64,000 nucleotides of DNA from JBCFBK01 sp038562555 (lineage in GTDB: Bacteria; Bacteroidota; Bacteroidia; Bacteroidales; Prolixibacteraceae). The position numbers and the translations under genes were made by a program. Where the stretch lies: contig JBCFBK010000020.1 in NCBI GenBank assembly GCA_038562555.1, positions 1 to 64,000 of the forward strand, read 5' to 3'. Below, piece by piece: positions 44,369-52,294 of the stretch. The notes under the pieces were generated by a model that saw only the letters and a list, made by a program, of their open reading frames with translations, was not told the origin of the DNA and made no database searches. Each line of letters begins with the position of its first letter. Position 1 is the first letter of the stretch.

Positions 44369-44806
44369 TTAATCTTTACTGTAAATATTTATCATGTCAT
44401 TCTTAACCTGTGCTGTAATGGACAATTTAACTTCTTTTTCGCCGGCGGCGTTTGTTGTAACAATGATTTCTTTATAAATCTTTCCGGTTTCCCCCGACGA
44501 GTTGAATGTGACATCCAGATATCCTGTTTCTCCGGGTTTAATCGCCGTATCCGGATAATCAATGGTAACACATCCGCAATCCGTTTCCGCCTTTTGGATG
44601 ATCAATGCAGTTGTTCCGGTATTGTTAAGGGCAAAACTGTATACTGCAACTTCTCCGGCCACTAATGATCCAAAATTATGGAATTCTTCCTGAAACGCAA
44701 CGGTTGCAGTTCCTGTATTTTTTTCATGCTGTCCGGCATCCCTGTTTTTTGTGCCGGTGCAGCCATAAAGAAACATGAGCGTCACTATTGCAGGAAAAAA
44801 TTTCAT
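44369..44806 (-). CDS. DUF1573 lipoprotein
   Basis: This 145-residue protein has a lipoprotein signal (Cys near residue 16 in FLYGCTG) and a DUF1573 domain: VAFQEEFHNFGSL..., ALIIQKAETDCGCVTID and NSSGETGKIYKEIIV. The CGC pair is characteristic. The domain is Ig-like and of unknown function, very common in Bacteroidota. It overlaps the nusB stop by 4 bp and so is coupled to it. Confidence 0.85.
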   Translation of the reverse strand: MKFFPAIVTLMFLYGCTGTKNRDAGQHEKNTGTATVAFQEEFHNFGSLVAGEVAVYSFALNNTGTTALIIQKAETDCGCVTIDYPDTAIKPGETGYLDVTFNSSGETGKIYKEIIVTTNAAGEKEVKLSITAQVKNDMINIYSKD

Positions 44807-45765
44807 TCGTCACTGTTGTCTTCACCAATAAGTCCACGTCCGGTTTTAACGACTTTATCTTCTTTTTTCAGAGCCTTCAGCGATTTATCGAGAATGCCGT
44901 TGATAAAATTACGGCTTTTCTGCGTGCTGTAGTACTTTGATAACTCGATATATTCGTTTAGCGTAACCTTTGTTGGAATTGACGGAAAATAGAGAAATTC
45001 CACAATCGCCAGTTCCAGAATCATGTTGTCGATAAATGCGATCCTTTCAATATCCCAGTTCACCGTATGCTGTTCGACAATCTTTTTCAGGTCAAGGTGG
45101 TTTAAAATGCACTTTCGGAAAAGATTTTTTGCAAACTCGCGGTCCTCCTCGTCTTTAAAGAAGGGGAGCAAACTTTGCTCATCTCCTGCATATTCTTTGA
45201 ATTTTTTAACGGTCTTGATAATCATGCTTACGACAAAATCAAGATCATCATTCCAGTAGATGCTTTGTTCTTCCAGTGAATTAATCAAATCTTCCGATTG
45301 CAGGATCACTTCGCCGAAAAGAAGTTCGATTAACTTTTTATCGTCTGCATAAGTATGCTGCTCCGACGACATGTAATCGGCATAAAAATCAGTTTCAACG
45401 AGCGCGTTGTAGAGTTTTTTGATTAATTCCGGTTCTTCGCTCCATCCGAGTTTAGATTGAGCCAGATACTTATTCAGCGACTGATTCGAGTTTAACTGCC
45501 TGACAATACTGTTGTTAATAAAACGTCGGTTAGGATTTAAGTCCTCTTCAGTCGGAAAATGCTTTTTTTTGCGCAGCTCAATAAGTGAATTGGCGTGATT
45601 AGCAATTTCCACAGGGAGTTGAAGGATATAATGGTAAAGATCGTAAGTCTTTTGTATACTGAAAAAAAGCTCCTTTTCAGTATTGTTTATGGATTTGTCC
45701 GGTGAAGTGTAATAGGCATATAAAACCTGTAATACCTTAATTCGGATAATTCTTCTGCTAATCAT
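44803..45765 (-). CDS. nusB: Transcription antitermination factor NusB
   Basis: This 320-residue protein contains the NusB fold in its C-terminal half (NMILELAIVEFLYFPSIPTKVTLNEYIELSKYYSTQKSRNFINGILDK, positions near 250-300). The N-terminal half is an extension usual in Bacteroidota, more than twice the length of E. coli NusB. It binds boxA RNA with NusE and supports rRNA transcription. It heads the block nusB-DUF1573-yajC. Confidence 0.9.
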   Translation of the reverse strand: MISRRIIRIKVLQVLYAYYTSPDKSINNTEKELFFSIQKTYDLYHYILQLPVEIANHANSLIELRKKKHFPTEEDLNPNRRFINNSIVRQLNSNQSLNKYLAQSKLGWSEEPELIKKLYNALVETDFYADYMSSEQHTYADDKKLIELLFGEVILQSEDLINSLEEQSIYWNDDLDFVVSMIIKTVKKFKEYAGDEQSLLPFFKDEEDREFAKNLFRKCILNHLDLKKIVEQHTVNWDIERIAFIDNMILELAIVEFLYFPSIPTKVTLNEYIELSKYYSTQKSRNFINGILDKSLKALKKEDKVVKTGRGLIGEDNSDE

Positions 45766-45796
45766 TATTTAGAACCCGTTATCTTTTAGAGGGAGG

Positions 45797-45804
45797 CAAA
45801 GTTA
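45797..45804 (-). promoter_or_regulatory. Promoter -7 box for the nusB operon
   Basis: TAACTTTG on the minus strand matches TAnnTTTG, with TTG 21 nt upstream on the minus strand, ~32 bp before the nusB ATG. Confidence 0.5.
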
Positions 45805-45863
45805 GAAATTTTCTTCCAGTGTTTCCAACATCACTTAAGTTTTTTCCGAATCGGGGCCATTAT

Positions 45864-46556
45864 TTAAAGATGGCCGTTTTCGGTTTCGGAGTTGCTGTCT
45901 TCCATGCTGCTGGTTTCCTCATCTGCTTCGCTTTCCCATTCAAAATGCTGTCGTTGAGGTCCTTGTCGTCTGTAATAAATACTTAATGCGAGTCCGCTGA
46001 CCATCCCCCATAGGTGGCTTTCCCACGATACGGAAGGTTCAATTGGAAAAATTCCCCAAAACAGGCCGCCGTATAGAAAGACAACGATGATGGCTATGGT
46101 CAGTAATTTTACGTCGTTGCGGAAAATGCCGCTGAAGAACAGAAATGCTCCCAATCCGTATATGATGCCGCTTGCCCCGATATGCCAGGCCTGGCGGCCC
46201 CCTAACCAGACGCAGAGTCCTGAAAGGAAATACAGCAAAAAGAAAATACGGTATGCCAGTTTTCTGTAAAAGTAGAAGAGTGAGAATGACAGTACCAGGA
46301 AAGGGATGGAGTTCGCTGCCAGATGGCTCAACGTACTATGAATAAACGGAGAAAAAACAATCCCTTTTAAACCTTTTCCCCGAAGCGGATAGATACCCCA
46401 TTCTGCCAGATTCAGTTGGAACAGGATTTCTGTCAGAAACACCGCCCAGAACACAAACAGGAACAGACATGGAATGATCAGGCTGTAGCGGAATATTTTT
46501 TTTTCGAGCTCAGCGTCTGTTTCTCGGGTGTGCGGATAATAATTGAAAAGTCGCAT
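45864..46556 (-). CDS. Rhomboid-like intramembrane serine protease
   Basis: This 230-residue protein has six membrane helices and the rhomboid dyad: Ser in HIGASGIIYG (near residue 129) and His in SWESHLWG (near 182). The first loop HSTLSHLAANS supplies the conserved HxxxN. It cuts transmembrane substrates. A C-terminal acidic tail (~205-230) is rich in Glu and Ser. It follows the threonine aldolase gene by 2 bp on the same strand, so they are coupled. Confidence 0.9.
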   Translation of the reverse strand: MRLFNYYPHTRETDAELEKKIFRYSLIIPCLFLFVFWAVFLTEILFQLNLAEWGIYPLRGKGLKGIVFSPFIHSTLSHLAANSIPFLVLSFSLFYFYRKLAYRIFFLLYFLSGLCVWLGGRQAWHIGASGIIYGLGAFLFFSGIFRNDVKLLTIAIIVVFLYGGLFWGIFPIEPSVSWESHLWGMVSGLALSIYYRRQGPQRQHFEWESEADEETSSMEDSNSETENGHL

Positions 46557-46558
46557 AA

Positions 46559-47623
46559 TTAGCCTTTAACCCGCAGCTTATCGTTTGTGGCTGTCAGGTA
46601 TTCCATTTGTTTTTTCAGTGCGCCGACAAAACTTTGAACGTCTTCTTCCGTCGTATCAAAGGAAGTGACAAACCGTACCTCACCAAGCATGTCGTCCCAG
46701 ACGTAGAAAAAGTACTCCTCCTGTAGTTTGTGTGCCACCTGTTCGGGAATGAACACAAAAACACTGTTTGCTTCTGTTGCCCGGGAGATTTTGACACCAT
46801 CAATCTTCGAAATTTCCCGGGAAAGCAGATGCGCCATCCGGTTTGCATGGGCGGCATTCCGCTTCCACAGGTCCTGCTCAAAATAGGCCAGAAACTGGGC
46901 GCTGATGAATCTCATTTTTGAATAGAGTTGTGTTGACTGTTTTCGTATGTATTTGGCGTCAGTAATTTGTTCCTGATGAAAGAAGATGACGGCTTCTCCC
47001 ATCATCATCCCGTTTTTGGTGCCTCCGAACGAAAGGACGTCGATCCCCGCGTCGCGGGTAAAGCTGCGAAACGGTAAATTCAGTGCAACCGCAGCATTGG
47101 CAAGCCGGGCACCATCCATGTGAACAAGCAGCCCATGTTTATGAGCCAGGTCGGTAATGGCTTTTATTTCGGCGAGTGTATAAACGGTACCGAGCTCTGA
47201 AACCTGTGAAACGGATATGATCTTTGGCTGCGAATGGTGCTCGAATCCAAAACCTGTTATATGAGGCCGGATCGCGTCCGGGGTTATTTTTCCGTCTTTC
47301 GCCGGAACGGGAATTAACTTAAATCCTGCATATTTCTCAGGGGCTCCACATTCATCCGTATTGATATGAGCCGATTCAGCACAAATAACGGAATGGTAGC
47401 TTTTTGAAAGACCGGCAAGGCCCAGAACGTTTGCCCCGGTCCCGTTGAAAACAAAAAAAACACCGATATCTTCACCAAATTCCTTTTTAAACCTGGCAAT
47501 GGCCTGCCGGGTAACCGGATCGTTTCCGTAGCCGGGTACATGCCCATCGTTAACTGATGCCATTGCTCTTAAAATTTCCGGGTGGACCCCCGAATTATTG
47601 TCACTGCCAAAACCTCTGTTCAT
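46559..47623 (-). CDS. Low-specificity threonine aldolase-like PLP enzyme
   Basis: This 354-residue fold-type I PLP enzyme has the aldolase start (FGSDNNSGVHPEIL) and cofactor motifs FVFNGTGANVLGL (near residues 57-69), HMDGARLANA (near 168-177) and the Schiff-base Lys in SFGGTKNGMM (near 198-207). It cleaves threonine to glycine and acetaldehyde. A rhomboid gene follows directly. Confidence 0.88.
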   Translation of the reverse strand: MNRGFGSDNNSGVHPEILRAMASVNDGHVPGYGNDPVTRQAIARFKKEFGEDIGVFFVFNGTGANVLGLAGLSKSYHSVICAESAHINTDECGAPEKYAGFKLIPVPAKDGKITPDAIRPHITGFGFEHHSQPKIISVSQVSELGTVYTLAEIKAITDLAHKHGLLVHMDGARLANAAVALNLPFRSFTRDAGIDVLSFGGTKNGMMMGEAVIFFHQEQITDAKYIRKQSTQLYSKMRFISAQFLAYFEQDLWKRNAAHANRMAHLLSREISKIDGVKISRATEANSVFVFIPEQVAHKLQEEYFFYVWDDMLGEVRFVTSFDTTEEDVQSFVGALKKQMEYLTATNDKLRVKG

Positions 47624-47766
47624 GTGTATCTTGTTTTTTTAGCTGTTCAATCTGTCTGGAACGGACTTGTAAAGTTATTAATTGGGATGTAAATAACCTT
47701 GACTTTACAGCACGGCGATAACTTTTTCGTTTATGAACCGTTTAACTGGAACATCTAAAAAAGAAA

Positions 47767-49071
47767 ATGGGAGACAAGGCAATTAATATCTTTTGGTTCC
47801 GGCGTGACCTGAGGGTGTCTGACAACCGGGGCTTATATGAGGCGCTTATGGCGGGAAAACCGGTTCTGCCGGTATTTGTCTTCGATTCGGCTATCCTGAG
47901 CGATCTGGAAGATAATGATTCCCGGCTCACTTTTATTCTGAGAGAGGTTCAGAAACTGCAGGATCTGTTTGAACAGTACGGGAGTTCGTTCTGGATTTAT
48001 CATGGAACGCCGCTGGATGCATTCAAACGAATCGATGCGGAATATGAGGTTGATACCGTTTTCGCCAATCAGGATTATGAGCCATACGCGGTGGAAAGAG
48101 ACCGGCAGGTTGGCGATTTTCTTCGCTCAGTTGGGACCGGATTCAGCTTATTTAAAGATCACGTTGTATTTCATCAGGATGACATCCTGAATGAATCGGG
48201 AAAGCCATACACGGTCTTCACTCCTTACAGCAAAAAATGGAAGGTGCGGCTCTCAGATCACGATTTGCAGGAGTACCCGTCGGAAAAGCATCTGGATGAG
48301 CTGTTAAAGCTGGATCCGCTCCGCAAGTATCATCATCCGGATCTGGGGTTCAGACCCGGTAATTTCTCTGTTCCCCCGCCGCTTATTGATCCTGACGTTC
48401 TTGCTCATTATCATGAAAGACGGGATTATCCGGCCGAGGAGGGAACTACCCGACTGGGAATTCATCTGCGCTTTGGTACGTTAAGCATCAGGCGGCTTAC
48501 GGCCATGGCACTTGTCTATCCGGACGCATTTTTAAATGAACTGATCTGGAGAAATTTCTATATCGATATTCTCTGGCATTTTCCTTATGTTCAAAACAGG
48601 TCGTTTAATCCTGTCTATGATCGGATTCACTGGCTGAACTCCGAAAAGGACTTTAGCCGCTGGCGGGAAGGCACGACAGGCTATCCGATGGTTGATGCGG
48701 GCATGAGGCAACTAAACCTGACCGGCTACATGCATAACCGGGTCAGAATGATCACTGCCGGCTTTCTTTGCAAACACCTTCTCATTGACTGGCGATGGGG
48801 TGAAGCTTATTTTGCCGACAAGTTGCTGGATTACGAACTGGCTTCCAATAACGGAGGCTGGCAGTGGGCGGCCGGTTGTGGATGTGACGCTGCTCCGTAC
48901 TTCAGAATATTTAATCCGTTTCTCCAGCAACAAACCTTTGATCCAAAACAGGTTTATATACGGAAGTGGCTTCCTGAATTCGGCACTGCTGACTATCCAA
49001 GGCCCATGATCGATCATAAAACCGCCCGCAACCGTGCCTTACAGGTCTATCGGGAAGGGTTCAGGAAATGA
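47767..49071 (+). CDS. phrB: Deoxyribodipyrimidine photolyase
   Basis: This 434-residue protein has the antenna-binding N-terminal alpha/beta domain (WFRRDLRVSDN start) and the FAD-binding helical domain. The LIWRNFYIDIL, DAGMRQL and NNGGWQWAAGCGCDAAPYFRIFNP segments mark a CPD/class I-type enzyme. It repairs UV-induced pyrimidine dimers using blue light. It is divergent from the threonine aldolase gene and convergent with the glutathione peroxidase gene. Confidence 0.93.
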   Translation: MGDKAINIFWFRRDLRVSDNRGLYEALMAGKPVLPVFVFDSAILSDLEDNDSRLTFILREVQKLQDLFEQYGSSFWIYHGTPLDAFKRIDAEYEVDTVFANQDYEPYAVERDRQVGDFLRSVGTGFSLFKDHVVFHQDDILNESGKPYTVFTPYSKKWKVRLSDHDLQEYPSEKHLDELLKLDPLRKYHHPDLGFRPGNFSVPPPLIDPDVLAHYHERRDYPAEEGTTRLGIHLRFGTLSIRRLTAMALVYPDAFLNELIWRNFYIDILWHFPYVQNRSFNPVYDRIHWLNSEKDFSRWREGTTGYPMVDAGMRQLNLTGYMHNRVRMITAGFLCKHLLIDWRWGEAYFADKLLDYELASNNGGWQWAAGCGCDAAPYFRIFNPFLQQQTFDPKQVYIRKWLPEFGTADYPRPMIDHKTARNRALQVYREGFRK

Positions 49072-49090
49072 ATAAGCCCGGCAGCTTATT
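49071..49090. terminator. Weak convergent hairpin between photolyase and glutathione peroxidase
   Basis: AATAAGC (49071-49077) pairs with GCTTATT (49084-49090) across a 6-nt loop. It covers the end of both convergent genes. The stem is AT-rich and no long T-run follows, so the call is tentative. Confidence 0.35.
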
Positions 49091-49622
49091 TCTGGATCCA
49101 GCTTGTAATCTTTGGATCGTCAGGTTTGGTTTTTGGATTGGCAAAACTGACCAGACGCCCCTGTTCGTCAATCATGTATTTTTGAAAATTCCAGCCCACC
49201 TCTGAGTCTATGACGCCGTTTTTCTCCTTTTGGGTGAGCCACTGGTAAATGGGAGCCATATCTGATCCTTTTACCGATATTTTTGACATCATGGGGAAGG
49301 AAACGCCATAGTTTTTCTGACAGAATTCGATAATTTCTTTGTCGGACCCGGGCTCCTGTCCCAGAAAGTTATTAGCGGGAAAACCAACAATGGTGAATTT
49401 ATCGCCGCCGTATTTCTCATAAAGCGCCTGCAGCGCCTCGTACTGGGGTGTCAGTCCGCATTTTGAGGCGGTATTTACGATGAGTACCTTTTTACCCTTC
49501 AGGCTGGCCATGTCGAATTCATTTCCTTCAATGTCCTTAACCTTAAAGTCATGAATCGAACTTTGTCCGAAGGAGATGATCGCGATCAATGCAAAAACAA
49601 CTGATAATGCAAGGCGTTTCAT
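49086..49622 (-). CDS. Secreted glutathione peroxidase-like thiol peroxidase
   Basis: This 178-residue protein has a signal peptide (~1-20) and the GPx fold. Peroxidatic Cys is in NTASKCGLTPQYEAL (near residue 54), with the conserved FPANNFLGQEPGS (near 82-94) that carries the resolving-side Gln and Trp-type motifs. It uses Cys, not selenocysteine, and probably thioredoxin-like reductants. It should act in the periplasm. Confidence 0.9.
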   Translation of the reverse strand: MKRLALSVVFALIAIISFGQSSIHDFKVKDIEGNEFDMASLKGKKVLIVNTASKCGLTPQYEALQALYEKYGGDKFTIVGFPANNFLGQEPGSDKEIIEFCQKNYGVSFPMMSKISVKGSDMAPIYQWLTQKEKNGVIDSEVGWNFQKYMIDEQGRLVSFANPKTKPDDPKITSWIQK

Positions 49623-49769
49623 ATATTACGTGCTTTTAAGTTACCGTTCAATTTTACTGTTTTTAATGAAAATTACAACAATCTTCTTCCTAAAAAAGTT
49701 TAGTTCAGCAAATATGATGCCGGGTGGTCCTTGTTGATAAATTAATCCCTTCCAAAAGTTGAAAATGAT

Positions 49770-49777
49770 TATCTTTG
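49770..49777 (+). promoter_or_regulatory. Promoter -7 box upstream of dnaX
   Basis: TATCTTTG matches TAnnTTTG, 18 bp before the ATG at 49796. It makes starts upstream of 49796 unlikely. Confidence 0.6.
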
Positions 49778-49795
49778 GTCATCATTCTAATTTTT

Positions 49796-50899
49796 ATGGA
49801 GAATTTCATTGTTTCTGCGAGAAAATACCGGCCTGATACGTTTGAATCGGTTGTTGGACAGGCTTCTATAACAGCTACATTAAAGAATGCAATCAGGAAC
49901 GGACAACTGGCGCACGCTTATCTGTTTTGCGGGCCGAGGGGAGTAGGGAAGACGACCTGCGCACGGATTTTTGCTAAAACAATTAATTGTCAGAATCTGA
50001 CCGGGAGCGTCGAGCCATGCAACGGGTGCGAATCGTGTGAGGCTTTTAACAATAACCGCTCCTATAATATTCATGAACTGGACGCAGCTTCGAACAACTC
50101 AGTTGATGACATCCGTAATCTGACCGACCAGGTGCGAATTCCGCCTCAGATCGGGAAATACAGTATTTATATTATAGATGAAGTTCATATGCTGTCGCAG
50201 GCCGCATTCAACGCTTTTTTAAAGACGCTGGAGGAACCGCCCCGGCATGCCGTCTTTATTCTGGCCACCACCGAGAAGCATAAAATTATACCCACTATTT
50301 TGTCCCGTTGCCAGATCTTTGATTTTAACCGGATAAAAATTGCGGATATTTCCGGTCATCTTGCGTATGTCGCCAAAAAGGAAGGGGTTGACATAGATCC
50401 GGAAGCTGTGAACGTGATTGCTCATAAGGCAGACGGGGCCATGCGTGATGCCTTGTCAATTTTTGATCAGATTGTCAGCTTTTCGGGCAGGCAAATCAGT
50501 TATAAGGATGTAATTGCCAACCTGAATGTACTGGATTACGACTATTATTTCAGGCTTACTGACCTGTTGATGAAGAATGACGTTCCCGCAACGTTAATGC
50601 TTTTCAATGACGTGCTAGACCATGGGTTTGAAGGACACCATTTTATATCCGGTCTCAGCAGTCATTTCCGCGATCTTTTGGTTTGCCGCGATCCGGTGAC
50701 CGTTCAATTGCTGGAGGTAGGCGGCGAAATCAGGGAAAAATATAAAGTCCAGGCGGCGGGTTGCGGCCCTGATTTTCTTTTTGACGCATTGGCGATCAGC
50801 AATGATTGTGATCTCCGGTACAAGTCGAGTCAAAATAAACGCCTGCTGGTGGAACTTTCGTTAATCCGCATGGCGCAGCTTGGGTTAAAAAAAAAATAG
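49796..50899 (+). CDS. dnaX: DNA polymerase III gamma subunit (short form of dnaX)
   Basis: Reading without a slip gives 367 residues ending in LGLKKK. It keeps the full ATPase and clamp-loader core (domains I-III) but lacks the tau-specific polymerase- and helicase-binding parts, just as E. coli gamma does. The stop lies immediately after the A10 run. If slippage is partial, both forms would be made from one gene. Confidence 0.65.
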   Translation: MENFIVSARKYRPDTFESVVGQASITATLKNAIRNGQLAHAYLFCGPRGVGKTTCARIFAKTINCQNLTGSVEPCNGCESCEAFNNNRSYNIHELDAASNNSVDDIRNLTDQVRIPPQIGKYSIYIIDEVHMLSQAAFNAFLKTLEEPPRHAVFILATTEKHKIIPTILSRCQIFDFNRIKIADISGHLAYVAKKEGVDIDPEAVNVIAHKADGAMRDALSIFDQIVSFSGRQISYKDVIANLNVLDYDYYFRLTDLLMKNDVPATLMLFNDVLDHGFEGHHFISGLSSHFRDLLVCRDPVTVQLLEVGGEIREKYKVQAAGCGPDFLFDALAISNDCDLRYKSSQNKRLLVELSLIRMAQLGLKKK

Positions 50900-51534
50900 C
50901 TGACGAAAGCAACGACGGGGAACTGGAACCCATCTTCAATGCGTTGACCGACAATCAACCGGCGAAGTATCAGGTTTCCGCCCCAGTACAACCAACAGTT
51001 AATCAGCCTGACGCCGAACCGGCAAAGACGCCCGTAAAAAGACTGATCAGGAAGACAGGCAGTGGTTTTACCCCTTCTATTAAAGACGCCCTGTCAGGAA
51101 AGCTGACCGAAGATAGTCCTGCAGGCGATGCCCGGGAAAAGATGAAGTATTATACCGGGGAGGAAATGAACGAGCCGTTTACAAAAGAAGCGTTCGAAGC
51201 TACCTGGACTGATTATCTTAATCGTCTGCAAGATCGTCCGGGCCTGAAGGCAACACTCTCCAGGCTACCTGAAATTTTGGAAGGGAGCAGGCTGAAACTG
51301 ACCATTGATAATTCTGTCCAGTTAGAGGAAATTGCGAAGATTAAACCGGATCTGGTTTCGTGGCTGAGAAGGGAATTGAAAAACACAACCATTGAGCTGG
51401 TTTCGGAAATCGCAGCCCGGGAGGTCGACACCAAACCTTATACAGAGACTGAAAAGCTGGCGGAAATGGTAAAGAAAAATCCTAGTCTGGCTCTGCTGCG
51501 GCAAAGATTTAACCTGGATTTTGGGGAAATTTAA
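49796..51534 (+). CDS. dnaX: DNA polymerase III tau subunit, via -1 frame switch at an A10 run
   Basis: The frame opening at 49796 carries domains I-III: P-loop GPRGVGKTT (near residue 39), a zinc-binding Cys set (INCQNL, then EPCNGCESC) and the DEVHMLS and LATTEKHK clamp-loader motifs. It ends at the TAG at 50897-50899 directly after ten As (50887-50896). In the -1 frame the protein continues through TAG without a stop to 51534, adding ~210 residues (MKYYTGEEMNEPFT and KLAEMVKKNPSLALL near the end), which look like the tau C-terminal part. Read through by a -1 slip, the product has ~579 residues. Transcriptional slippage or a missed base could give the same result. Confidence 0.75.
50887..50896 (+). 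promoter_or_regulatory. A10 slippery run in dnaX
   Basis: Ten consecutive A bases precede the TAG. They allow -1 tRNA slippage on AAA codons, or RNA polymerase slippage as described for Thermus dnaX. No strong hairpin was seen right after it, which favours transcriptional slippage. Confidence 0.6.
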
Positions 51535-51674
51535 AGCCCGGACAAACAGCCAGCGACAAGCCCTTATCCGGCCGATCGACGTTTTGGCTCATCCGGCTCG
51601 TTGATCCGATACATTTTGTGTTAAATATTGAAAGAATCTTTTGTAATGTTGCTGGAATTTTGAAGCATTTTAAG

Positions 51675-51682
51675 TATTTTTG
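51675..51682 (+). promoter_or_regulatory. Promoter -7 box for the ferritin gene
   Basis: TATTTTTG matches TAnnTTTG with TTG 23 nt upstream (51649-51651), and supports the ferritin start at 51707. Confidence 0.5.
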
Positions 51683-51706
51683 ATAACAACTGAAAAAAAT
51701 ATTGTT

Positions 51707-52219
51707 ATGCTAAAGGACACTGTTTTAAAAGCTTTTAACAAGCAGATCAATGCCGAGATACACTCTGCTTATTTATATCTTTCCATGTCTGCCTGGTTTC
51801 AGACAAAAGGGCTTTCCGGCTTTGCAAACTGGATGAAAATTCAATATCAGGAAGAACTGACCCATGCCATGAAGTTTTTTGATTATATTCATGAACGAAA
51901 TGGCCGTGTCATTCTTGATCCGATCGAAGGAGTTCCCGCCGATTTTGAGGGCATCATTGATGTTTTTGAAAAATCGCTGGCGCACGAACAGAAGGTAACT
52001 GCTTTAATCGACGGACTTGTTGATGTGGCTATTGCCGCGGGCGACCACGCTTCACAAAGTTTTTTGAAATGGTTTGTTGATGAGCAGGTTGAAGAGGAAG
52101 CCAATGTGATCGCTATTCTTGATAATCTGCGGCTGATCAACGGACAGGGTAATGGTGTTTTTATGATGAACCGTGAACTTGCAGCAAGAGCTTTTAAAGA
52201 CAACACCAAGGCAGAATAA
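51707..52219 (+). CDS. ftnA: Bacterial non-heme ferritin
   Basis: This 170-residue protein has the ferroxidase ligands Glu17, Glu50, His53, Glu94 and Gln127 in their standard positions, plus the FtnA-type Glu130. It forms a 24-mer iron-storage shell. The start at 51707 is preferred because the promoter box lies just ahead of it; the earlier frame would add nine residues. A terminator follows. Confidence 0.95.
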   Translation: MLKDTVLKAFNKQINAEIHSAYLYLSMSAWFQTKGLSGFANWMKIQYQEELTHAMKFFDYIHERNGRVILDPIEGVPADFEGIIDVFEKSLAHEQKVTALIDGLVDVAIAAGDHASQSFLKWFVDEQVEEEANVIAILDNLRLINGQGNGVFMMNRELAARAFKDNTKAE

Positions 52220-52239
52220 AAAGAACGAAAAGATATAGT

Positions 52240-52267
52240 AAGGCTGCCTTTTGGGGTGGCCTTTTTT
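52240..52267 (+). terminator. Rho-independent terminator after ferritin
   Basis: AAGGCTGCC pairs with GGGTGGCCTT-type sequence (wobble pairs included) and is followed by TTTTTT. It lies 20 bp after the ferritin stop. Confidence 0.75.
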
Positions 52268-52294
52268 GTATCCCTTTAAAACAAAGCTGGTAAA

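Noticed and set aside
50944..51534. The second dnaX frame as an independent gene
   Set aside because: It has only an alternative TTG start, continues in frame from the A10 run, and its content fits the tau C-terminus.
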